The translations under genes and the position numbers were made by a program. Positions 48,601 to 60,600 of a stretch of 64,000 nucleotides of DNA are shown here, piece after piece. How positions within the stretch are numbered: the stretch's first letter is position 1; each line of letters begins with the position of its first letter. Source of the DNA: Galaxea fascicularis (taxonomy: Eukaryota > Cnidaria > Anthozoa > Scleractinia > Euphylliidae); the NCBI GenBank assembly GCA_948470475.1, contig OX419339.1:3593787-3657786 (forward strand). Direction: 5' to 3'. The notes below the pieces were generated by a model that did no database searches, was not told the DNA's origin, and was given only the letters and a program-made list of their open reading frames with translations.

Positions 48601-51600
48601 CCAAAGTAAATAGTATTTCATTTCAGTCGTATACATCACCGACAACAGCACTAAGAATAAGACCTCTTCTATCCCATCCACCTACATATGAAGGACAAAA
48701 CTAAATATGCACGACATTCATCGAATAATTGAAGGAAAAACGTACTTTTAACACCGTGAACCAAATGGGCTGTAAAAGGCGTTACAGAAAATCACCAGCT
48801 AAATAATGTGAAAAGGTGTTTACACTACTCTCTGCAGTTATTCAACCTTTGCCTTAAATATTTCGTGCTTTAAACAAAATAAGCCTTTCAGGGCACGTTG
48901 TGTTAAGTGTTAATTTAACTACATTTAAGCATTGATCTCAGTCAAACTGTAATCCCAGCAAGAGTAGACATCTGTTGGTCACGTTTGACGAAACCTGCCA
49001 CTCACCTGAGTTCCTGAAACATTATAATCGGACCATCCAACGGAGCCGAGGCCTCCGCCAGAGCTATAACTGATTGACGTAAAATTAACGTCAGTTCAGA
49101 AACGTCCTCCTCCTGACAAAGGAAATGGAATATTGGTTATCACGATACATGCTACGCGATCTGGCACCTCTACTCTACTCTAGAGCGCGGCTGGATATCT
49201 GGCAGAACAAGTCCTGTCAGATAAATGTTATCATTATGTTACTATTACTCTATGTTCCTTACTACGCAGGGCTAAAGAAAAACACGACTCTCGAAAGATC
49301 TGTTAGGTTTTGGATTTTGATTGGTATGATATGCTAGTCGCTTGGCAACGGGCGAAAGGACAACTGAAAAGAAATACAACAGAGTGGAAGTACAACAGAA
49401 ATACAACACGGCGCTGAAGTCTAAGCATACGCAATTCAAGCAGAAGTCCAATAATTTCGGAGAACGAAAACTCTAGAATATATGTTACTATTTTCAGCTT
49501 ACCGAGTCGAAGCATCCAAGGACTCCCGCGGCCAAAACGGGAAGGCAAGCACTGCATAACAAACTTTCTCTTCTTTCTAAAAACCAATGGAGAGAGATAC
49601 TGAAGATAAGAGACATTACTCCTCTACAAGCGTTCACGAACATGCAAAGAGCTCTCATGTCCACACGGAAAAGGAAACAAGAGAGGTGTGTCGCAATTTT
49701 CAGTGACTTTGCTTGGACGAAATTTAAAACCAACCTTCCACAAGACATACACGTGAAATAGCAGATTTCTTTAGCGCTCTTTTATTTGTCACGTGGGTGG
49801 GTGTATCTTTTTCTTCATTCTTGTGGTAAAATAAATTTTACATTGTTCAAGTGTCATTGGCAAATCCCATAAGCGCTTTTATTTTTAGTCGTTAAAATGT
49901 TCATATTTCGTTCGCCTTTAAATTTTACTATGATTTTAAAACACTTTTCATTTTGGAGCTAGATCTAATATGAAATGAGTTAATATCAGGTCTTACCATT
50001 TGTCAGAGCCAGAACATTTAGTCTATCCATACAAAACGGCCTTATCTGCAGATATAAACAAAACAACGAATTCCATAACAATTGCAACTACAATAATAAC
50101 AATAGAAATTTCGCGTCCTAACCCTGTTGTGTCATGCAACACATTTGTTTCGCTTCTGTCGATCTTCGTTTGTCGTAAAATAAAACTATGATTAAATATT
50201 AAAAAGTTAATATTAAACACTATTACTCATGTTACCAGCCAGATTGCCGCGGAAAAGATAATTCCGAAAACATTTTAGAAGATCGCCGCTTTTGGTCAAT
50301 TCTACCTCTAAAGAGTGAATGGAAGGCAGAAATGTATAGCTGTGCGATTTTCAGACTAAATAGGAAACCGTCAACGTCGGCGTATCAAAGACCTTTGACC
50401 CATTTGAGATAACACAACTATTCTTACCTTTTTCTCTACATATGGTCTTCCAAAGGTGATACACAATGAACGGAAAAGTGTAATTAATTCTTGCACACAC
50501 TCAGTCAAGGTAACATGAATTTTTCCTGCAAAAAGACATGAAGGCTAATTAAGGGCACTGTTTTTGCAAAGAAAGAGATAAACACACAAGCAAACGAAAC
50601 AGAAACAAGTAATCAAGAATTACAACAATACTATATACTCACCAACAAGTTCACAAAGATTAGGCAAACTGAAAAAAAAGGAACCAATTTTTATGAAATT
50701 AGTTCGTACCTGGTAAAAGTGAACGCGGGGCTGTCACTAATTTTTGAAGTAGGTGCGGATGGCAAAAAATAGCCGGGGATTCGAGTTGCTGTAGTGAAGT
50801 CAACATCTTGGTTTTACATCAAAGTAGCCGGGGATATACCTCAAAATATTCGAGGGGAAAATCCCCGGCCCCCGGCCCTTAATGGCAGCTCTGTGAACGC
50901 CTACCAAATTCTATATTTCGAAAGAGTTCAATCGCTCTTTACTGATGAGGGCTCTTACCCTTGTGTCAGCGTTCTTGGAAAGCGGTCTATAATTTGTTCG
51001 GTGGAAGCTCGAGTATTGACAAGTGAGCTCTAATTCACAACGATTTACTGTCAGACTTGAAGATACCAAGGGACGAAATGGGTAACGGCTATTTAATTAC
51101 GATATACAGACTGTGTCATATTCTGAGACTTAAAACTTCTTACCATTCGTAATGAACCCAAGATAAACTATCCCATGAATCAAACTGGTCTTCAGATACG
51201 TGTTTATCAAAGCGACGGACATGAAATGCGACCGCCTGATTCCCGCCAAAAATCGTCTCGATATCAGTCAGCGGTGATGCGGCTGGCAAAAATCTATCTG
51301 GTGCAACTAAAAGAAAAACGAAAAGAAAAGAAGAGAAAGTCGTAAAGAAGACTACATATTATTCATTAAAAGTACTTAAGTAGACGTTAACCTTAAAACT
51401 GCAGATTGGCAACGAACAAGATGTATCGGCGGTAACAATGTAACCAACGCACGGTCCTCGGCTTTAATTCAACATATGCTGGCCTTTATAAAGTCTGGAG
51501 CTGAAAATCCCCAAATAGGAGTTACTGCAATTTTGGCTTTAGTTTGGCCATTTTTATTATAAAATAAGTGCCTATTAACTTCCGGCGTGAAGTACTGTTT

Positions 51601-54600
51601 AAAGTTCTGGGGTAGGATGCCTTTAGCCCATGACCTTCAGCGCTAGCTAAATTCCGTTTCAGCTGTGGACCGAATTCGGGTGGGACTGGGCTTGTACATG
51701 CTTGTAGAAACGAGCGGCGTTAGAATTATGATTGTGATTGATTTTTTTCAAACAATACAAGCAACCGGTAAGCAAAACAAGTTCAACATGGCGCTGAACT
51801 CTGAGTGTGCGGCACAGTTCAACCGGAGGTCTCGGACTTTTGGATTAGACCTTTCCAGTGTCGCTCATTTTCCGACAACTGGCCGATGGGAACGAGGAAT
51901 CTGGGTACAAGACAGATTGTACTTTTTTTCAAACGGGGCCACATCTTAAGTGTTGAATAAGGTTTTCGTGACATCCAGACTAAACAATATAATAATGTCA
52001 TCTGGCGTTTTTCCCGCTACAGCGCGCCCATTCATTGGCTAGTTCATGGTCACATGACATCTAACAATGAAACTGTTTATCGCCAAACGCTATGAGCGGG
52101 CAACATTGCGCCGCAAAACTATGACGTCAAATAGGAAACCAGTTTACCCGCGAAATGTTCACCGCTTTTGCACGTGATCAGAGCGTGCAGTTGTAGGTGG
52201 CCTGATGTTGTCGCTGGAATCTCTGTGCGTTTTTCAAAATTTGTATTGGTTTTTGTTTTCCATCGGTTTGATCCATTTGTTTTGCTATATAACAAATCAA
52301 TTAATGACTGGTCCCGAGAGGAAGAGTGAATTTTGTTTCCCGAGAATCTCAGTGTTTCCCGAGAAGAAGTCGGAAAGGAAACCAAATTCACTGTGCCCTT
52401 CGGGACCAGTCATTAAGTGTTAATTATTATACATTGAAACTCGCTATAATCCCTTTTCTGTTTGGCCGAAAGCGTGCAGTGAATTTTCGAAATCAGTGCT
52501 TCTGATAGCATCTAGCTGCAGATTATACAACAATCATGTCAAGGACACTCAAGGCCACAGATAATCATGGCATGTAAGCATGACCGCGGTGCATGATTTC
52601 TGTGTGGCTTGCCGTCGGTAAAAAAGCAAAATGCCGCCCAGGTTCACAAGTGAAACTACTGTCGTGACCATTTTTTTATCCATTCAATGTATAATAAACC
52701 AATTATTCGATTCGATTTTTGTGATATTCAGAATAATCAAGGTCTCCGTAAAAACTGTAACTCTAACCTCGACCGTGATTATTCTGGATATCCCAAAAAC
52801 CTTATCCAATAATTGTTTATAATCCATCGCTAGAATGCTTACCTGGAACGTTATAGCGTTCGACATCTTCTGGCTTTTTGGCGAATGGAGCTGAGGCGAA
52901 ACGAAAATAACCAAGTGAGACAGAGGGCTACGACTGCATTCACATTAACGTTTGAAAATCTTTGAACAGTGATGTAACGAAAACTGTTAAGTTACCTGTC
53001 CGAAGAACTGTTACAAAAACCGCAGGAATAAGCGACGCGAGCACATGAATACAGCGAGGGAGTCTCGTTTCAATTGTCTCTAATGTCTTTTGAACTTTCT
53101 CAACGTCATCTGATTCCCTAGAAAGGCCCTGAACCTGTTCGAAATCCTAACAAAAACAATAATTGTTAGAAAAGCGATTTTTTGTTAAGAACAATAACAG
53201 ATATTAGAACTAGTTTCGCCGTACACCGGCATTTCATCCAACCCGAGGCAAAATTTACTATTTAAGTTCGAAGGAATGGGCGAGTTGACAACATACTTTG
53301 AGGGTACTTTCCAAGTTAGATATTAGCGACGTATAAAGATGAGACTCCAATCTACCAAGATCCTGGGACCAGGTGACGAATGACGGTAGAAACACTTCCC
53401 CGGATGTTTTTGCCACTTTTTCTGACGAATCAAAGAGGGTCTCCATAAGGAGCTCATGAGCCTGTGGAAAAAAAATTATTAATAATGATAATAATAATAA
53501 TAAACGCTGTGCAACAACACAATAATAATAATCATAATATATATTTTGAAATCTTTCCTTCTATTTAATCAATAAAAATACATTCATTTAACATAGTATT
53601 AAAAAGGCTTTCTCCATCTTCAGTTCAACGGCAAATAAAAATGTATAGAAGGAGCTAAATGTTCATGGATTACAAACTATGCTGTAGTTAATTTAAGAGT
53701 AAGCAGTATCTTGCGCGACCAGTGTGGTTACCAAATTGTACAATGTAGAACAAAACTTTACATTAAAAAAATTAATAATAAATGTAATAACAAACGCAAC
53801 GACACAACAACAACAACAATAATAATAATAATAATAATAACAATATATATCACACAGCTTCTATAAAAATATTCAACTGGGCATTACAATAAGACATCAA
53901 AATCAATAAATAATTTAAAATTAGAAAATTTACATTTCTCAAATGTAAAATAATAGAATAAATTACAAATACTGTCAATTAAATTCTTAGTTAATAATGA
54001 CAAATAACCAAACAAAAACAAACAAAGGAAATTGAGAACAAATATCAGCAAAATGAAACCTGAAGCCGAGGCTACACGAGCGATTTTTGCTTGCGATGGT
54101 GATACGATTTTTTCTTCAAATTGTCGCGTCGCCGGTGCACGGTGGTGGCTATTCGAGTGACAAAGTCTGTGAGTTTGTCCGAAAAGTTCAACTCATTGAA
54201 TTTCTCGCGATTTATTTTCTGTGATTTTTTAACTGTCGACATCGCAGCACTTGCGCGAGGGTGGCTACACGTGTGATTTTTTCCACGCGCTGGCAACGCG
54301 ACGAATTTAGAAAAAATCACATCACCATCGACAGTAAAAATTCGCTCGTGTAGCCGCGGCTTTACAGGTGGCTGAACACGAAGGGTCATGTCGCAGCAAT
54401 AACGATAGCTAGATGCACACACTAAGGGGATATACAGCAAGCGTGTGTAGCAGGGACGTGTAGCTGGGGTAAAATCGCAGTGACCCCCCACACACGAAAA
54501 TATCCCAGGGACATGTTGAAGCGACACATCCTCCCGTGTGGGTCGATACTTTTACTTTTCATGCAGCAAGACTCTTGTTGCAATTGTGTCTCTGCGACAT

Positions 54601-57600
54601 GTCACACGAAGTTCAACTTAATTCGAATTCATGCATATAAATTTGAAAAATCATCCATGTTGTTGTAAACTTGAATGAGTAGCTACGAGTGAAGGTAATC
54701 CTACAGAGTACAATTTGAGAGTTATTGCATTGCTCTCGACTAAACACAAAATTTTGATTTATTTTGTCGCACGTACAATAAACATTTGACAAAGGGTTCA
54801 ACAGAATTATATAAACTTCTTATAAAGAGAAAACAAGGTTACGCCACGACCTACTTGTTCGTATTTATCCACGTTTTCAATAAATGCAACCACTAGTGCC
54901 AAGCTCTTCGTAACAGCCTCTCGGACAGCCTCGTTTCGGTCGTCACTAAGCATTTGTTTTAACATCGACCACACTAAAGAACTGCGAATGTAATCCTAGA
55001 AAGGCACAAATCAGGAGGGTTAATATGAGGGGGAGAATGAGGTATAAGTAAACAATCAAACGACCAAACAGACAGAAAAAACAGGCTCATTCCCAGTGTA
55101 ACAACTTGAAAAGTTTTCTTCTTTTTTTTTTTTGACTTTTGTTTTGTTGTAGGTTTATTGTCAACAATCTTTTATTTTCTTTGTTTTACGCCGGCTGTGG
55201 GTGAAACGTCGAACGTCGAAACGTCAGCTTTTAGAATCCTTGTGCGGTGGTCAATTTACATTGTCAACTCCGTTAATAAAACCCAATTTTTGTGTACAAC
55301 TCCCCTACTGACGCAGCACCACAGTTTGTTTAGAAACTACCTCCTTTATACTAACTAATAAGCTAACTATACAAGGAAGCTAACTTTACAAGGATACCGT
55401 ATATGATATCTGCTAAATGACCTTGCTTTGAAGGTGTGTAAATGGAAAGCTCTTTAATGATATAATCCAGTAAGAATGAATACTCTAGCACGAAAATGCA
55501 GAAAACATGGTTCACCAACGCATCTGAACAGTATACAAGGTTCAATATTTACCGGTAAATACGGTGCTAAACCACCACACGCCTCAGCGACAAGAAGTCT
55601 CCTCTCAACGTACTTGTGGCCAATCTACAAAAGACACAAATTCGGATACCATATTTACTAACATAGTGCTAACGAAAACCACCCCGAGCGACGAACCCTG
55701 TATCATGTATGTATATCACGTTTGTTCTAACCACACGACAAGTCCAATGTTTGAACTTAATAAGAAGGCTCTGGTGTATCCATCAAGGTTGAAAAACAAA
55801 CACAGAATTTAACTATAACATCTAAAATATATCAGGAAAAAAACACGTTTCAACTCTGCTCCAATATCTTAACCTTGAATGGCCTCTAAATAATGCTCAC
55901 CTGTTCCCACCACTGTGGTAAAAGTTCAGCTTCGATCCGAGTTGGATCCACGACCTGCGCAAACGCAGCGCAGCCGCTCATGATCATCTGCCTAATGACA
56001 GATAACATGTAAAAAGGTTAAACTGCCCAAGGTATAGAATTCCAGAAAAGATAAGTTCATAAAGAAGCAGAGGGGGTACAATAGAATAAACTAGTGATTG
56101 AAGCCCATTCTTCATACGATTATTCCCAAACAACATTTTGAGACTATTCTATAACCACCTGCTGTTTGTGCTCACGTAGAGTCCTGCAAAATAAATACTT
56201 CACAAACGCAAAAGCGACCTTCAACAAACTCAAAGGTCGCGATGTCTATTTTTATCCGCTAACTGTAAAGACAATGATTTGCAGAATACACACCAAGCGT
56301 GCACAAAGCGAAAAAAAAAAACAAAACAAAACAAAACATCCACCATCAAAAGTTCATCACAAAAAGTTGTCTAAAACTGGTGAGAATAGAGTAAAGTAAA
56401 ACTGTTTCCTACCTTTGGTCTTCATCTGGTCTTTTAATAAGATTAAACAGCATATGAAGGAGTTTATCTCTTTCTTTTGCTTCCGGGTGGTGAATCGCAG
56501 AGCACAGAATTACAGGAATCAACTCCTGCAAATTCAAATGATTACATGTTCACCATCACGCCGATCACATGCAAACACTACTTCATTGCATGTCCGCATA
56601 AGGTTCATTTAAAATGCTGCGAACCCGATTTACATGAGATTACACTTGGATTGATTTGCTAAGTGTGTAACAGTTGCTTGAAACGTGGTTTTCACGGGTA
56701 GACCTTTTTGGAAGAACTGTAAAGGTCGCTGCACACGATCTAGGGGAATATTCGCAAGGAATAATTGCAGGGAGCGGTCGCGAGAACCAAATATTTTTCT
56801 TCGTGTGAACTAAAACGTTTATTTGCGGGGACCAAAATTTATTCCCTGTGCGAATAGTCTTAATTCGTGGGATCATTTGCAAGGAACATTCTTCTGAAAA
56901 ATGTTTGTTTCATTCGTGTGAAGTGTAGGTAGAAATATCTCCTGCGAATATTCCCCTCGTGTGTTTCGACCTTAATGCAAAGAAGTGGTTAAAATTCTTG
57001 ATCGAGATCTCGTTACGAACGTGAAAAATCCCTGCAATCTGCACTGATTAATATGGTTGCTGTCTTTTTACGAAAATATCGTATTTTACCTCTCTTTTAT
57101 TCAACAGTACATTGGGTACAATATGAGGTAGACATCTCGCAAGAATGAGAACAACATTTTCGTCCGCATTGGACAGCTTACAAACCTTAGAAAAGATAAA
57201 GTAAATGTTAGAATGTTACACTACAGCTGTAGCTTTAACTTGAGATGACCCGCCATCTTAAGCTTATAAAAAGTGTGACAGTAGCTAAACTGGGGCATGG
57301 AATAATTTTCATATGCCGGTCTCCACTCTTGATGCGCACAGGCGCGGATTCAGGATTTTTTAATGGGGGGTGGCTGATACAGCCGGCCACCAAACTATAC
57401 TATATTTTTTGGGACCCATGCATGTATTTCCTTTTTTTCACGTATTAGATTTTTATGGTGGGCTTCTCCAAAGGTGGCGAGCAATCCACCCCCCTTGGAT
57501 CCGCCCCTGTGCATAGGCTTGGTTGTTTCAGTGATTCGCTTGCGTGACAAGCAGAAGACAGTCCGAGGGAGCTCGAGAATATAAGGTGCGCGCGAAGCGT

Positions 57601-60600
57601 GAGGAGCACGCACATGTACGTCACTCACATTGCGCTCCTCGCTCTCGCAAGGTGCTTCTCGCGCGCTCATCCTTTCCCCTTCCCCACTCTAGTGCCTGCC
57701 ATGCAGGCTATTGATGGTTTTGATTGTTTCCTTAAAACTACCCCGCCAGCAGAGGCCCTTCGGTATCCCTAGATAAGTCGAGAAAATCGTAGGGCCGCTG
57801 CTCGCAGGGTATCTTAAAACAAAAAAATTAACCGAAAGTTAATGGCGGAAAGTACGCGACAAATGGTGCTTAACTCGAAAATGTCGATTTTCAGCGAGAA
57901 ATCGCCGGGACCGTGGTTTGTTAGTGTCTGCATACGAGTTAAAAATCCTTTACTAATAAAATATTCTGCATAGTTTTGTTTAAAAGTTCGCTTCGTTATA
58001 GGAAATTAGAATTATCATAGGGAATTATTAAATTTAATGACAGATATTTAAGATTTCTTGTGAACTGGGAAAAGCCGTTATGTTAATGTAAGTTTAGTTT
58101 GTTTTTATCTTTTGCTTGTTCTTAACGCATTTGTTAATAAAACTAAATAGAGTTTGTCCTTGAGCAAAAGCAAACAACGCGATGAAACCTTTTATTACGC
58201 TGTTTTAACTCTTTGCTTGAAAGATCATTACATACCTCATTGGATAACCTATTTTCAAGTTGCACATGAGTGAAGGATAAAAGTTTGTCTCGAAAGGATG
58301 ATGACGTCACTCTGAAAGTGAACACACATGTCAGATTTCACTTTTTACTTGCGGAGGACACAACCACCAAAGGGAAGTTACTTTAAAATGAAGAAACAGA
58401 AAAGGATAAATCTCAATGCTAAACAAAGTAGTTACCTTGATGATGCCTGCCACCTGTCGACAGTTTTATTCGCTGGTGAAGATGACTTCACGGGGCTCGG
58501 TTCAGGGCTAACAAGCTAAGCAAAAGAACAAACCAAAACAAAAAGGCTATTCAACGCAAGTATAATTTATTTCATGTTCACAAGCCGCACTATTCAGTCC
58601 AAAACTTTAAGTTGACTGCTAGTCAACTAAAACAATACGCGCCCATGCTATCCTAAATGAGCCGACGATGGGCGATGGCTATTGTCTCCCACAAAATACA
58701 TGCATTCTGTCTAAGTAATTGGTCTATGGACCCAACTTGCGCGGCTGTGGTTGAAAGGGATTCGATCCCATGAACTGTGGCACCGTTGCATATAGCTAAG
58801 GCTGAGTACAGCGGGATACTATTAGGACAGCACCGGGTCTTTACTGCATATTACAAACAGGAACAAACATCAACTGTTAAATGCACTACTTGTAACTCTT
58901 AATAGTAGAGTTCCCGAACTAAATAGAAAAGAGCATCGTTACGGTCAGTTCTCCAGATTTGTCCCTTGGCTGTCCGTTCTAAGACACATTTGGTTTCAAC
59001 GGCCGTATTAACGAGGACAATTTACAGTGTATAAAGTATACATGTTGGATTCCAATGCATGAGTTTCGCCGAGAGGAAAAACGTCGCCGTAATGGCGAGG
59101 AGGCCGTTTAACGGGGTGCCATTGTAAATCAGATCTTAACGGACGTCAACCAGAGCCTGTTCATTTTCCAGTTATTTTAAAGCTACTTCACAGCATAATA
59201 ATAATTATCAATTGCAACCTTACCCGGTCCGGTGCCGCTTGCGCGCTATTAGCTGTAGGATTCTCCTGAATGCAAACTGTCTCGGAATCAGCTTCAGCCT
59301 CGGCATCAGCCAGCCCCACATCATGGTCCACAATGCTACTATCCTGACCGGTGTCCAAAGCAGCCGGACTGTGAGATTCGTCCTCGGTAAGCCTCTCAAT
59401 CTTTTCAGTAATATTATCTTCTTCCCTGTTTTCGTAGGTGTCAATTTCTGTCGCAGATTCACTCTGCTGCACTGTTGCCTCATTTGTACCGGACTCCATG
59501 ATAATAGTGCTTTGCAAAGGGCTTAAAGAACCGGAATCAGTCTGCTGGGATGAGTCAGCGACTTCCATCCTTTCACTAACAATGGCAAATAGAGTAACGC
59601 GGTTAAAAGAGTCAATAAACGCGTTTAACGCATACTCACACACAACCGCGCTGTAATAAACGAAAGAGCCATCGGGAAAGAACGAACAAAAGAGGACACA
59701 AACTCAAAAATGAAAAATTCCCAACAACCAAACGACCGCCCCGCGCTGCCCACTCCCCCTCCCCCCGCGGAAGGCTAGATTTGAGGCTTTTTCCAACGCG
59801 CATGTAGGTGTACGAGGATGATTATTGGAATTGAATGTCCCCCTTCTCCCTCACCCCCCTCCCCCACTGAAAGCACAAACTAGGACAAATTCTGTCCTAA
59901 TTTGATGATATGGGAACGAATTTCTCGGCTCCTGCGACCAGAGGCCCGTCTCTCGCCTTCTGTTTTGGTTTTAAGGGATATTTTCTCAATGGGCCTCTGG
60001 AGCCAGGGTAGGTTGGGAATGGAAAATTTAATGAAGTACATATATTGTCTCCTAAGAACGCTATTTTCCAAAACAGCCTTTACCTTTCAAGTTTCTCAAC
60101 AGTTTCGCTAAGAGTCTGATTCTCATATCTCAATTCTCCAATTTCTTCTTGCATTCGTTTACACTCATCCAGTAATTTGGCATGCTCAGCTTCTAAGCTT
60201 GCTTTTTCTTCCTTCACGGATTTCAATACCAGCATGACCTCGGGGACAGTGTGGTGTCCGTAGTCTCGATAAAGATGCAGCAAATCAGGTGGCTTAGCCG
60301 TGTTGAGGCCCACATCGTCCCAGTCTTCAAAGTCCTACAAAATATAATTAATAAACCCTTTAAACCCTAAGAGTGATCAGCATCAATTTTTTCCTTAATA
60401 ATATGCTTTATAAAACAGAGTGGTAACAGTTAGCAGTTAGTACGCGCGCTGTGATTGGTCAATTTAGCGGGCCGTGCTTCACAGTGGGTCCCGCTAAATT
60501 TCAAAGTCTCCTTTCCCCTGCACCCGATTAACCTCAGAGATATAATAAATATCTTACTAACCTCGTTTTCTCGGTCCGTACTGTAAGTTACGGATCCTCG

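Noticed and set aside
49494..49748. A single continuous open frame spanning the RELCH exon at 49503-49599
   Set aside because: Although open for about 80 codons, its upstream part does not match RELCH and its start phase cannot join the preceding exon; only the end (CSACLPVLAAGVLGCF) fits.
58741..58810. GGATTCGATCC word as a possible tRNA-derived element
   Set aside because: No A-box at the right distance on either strand.
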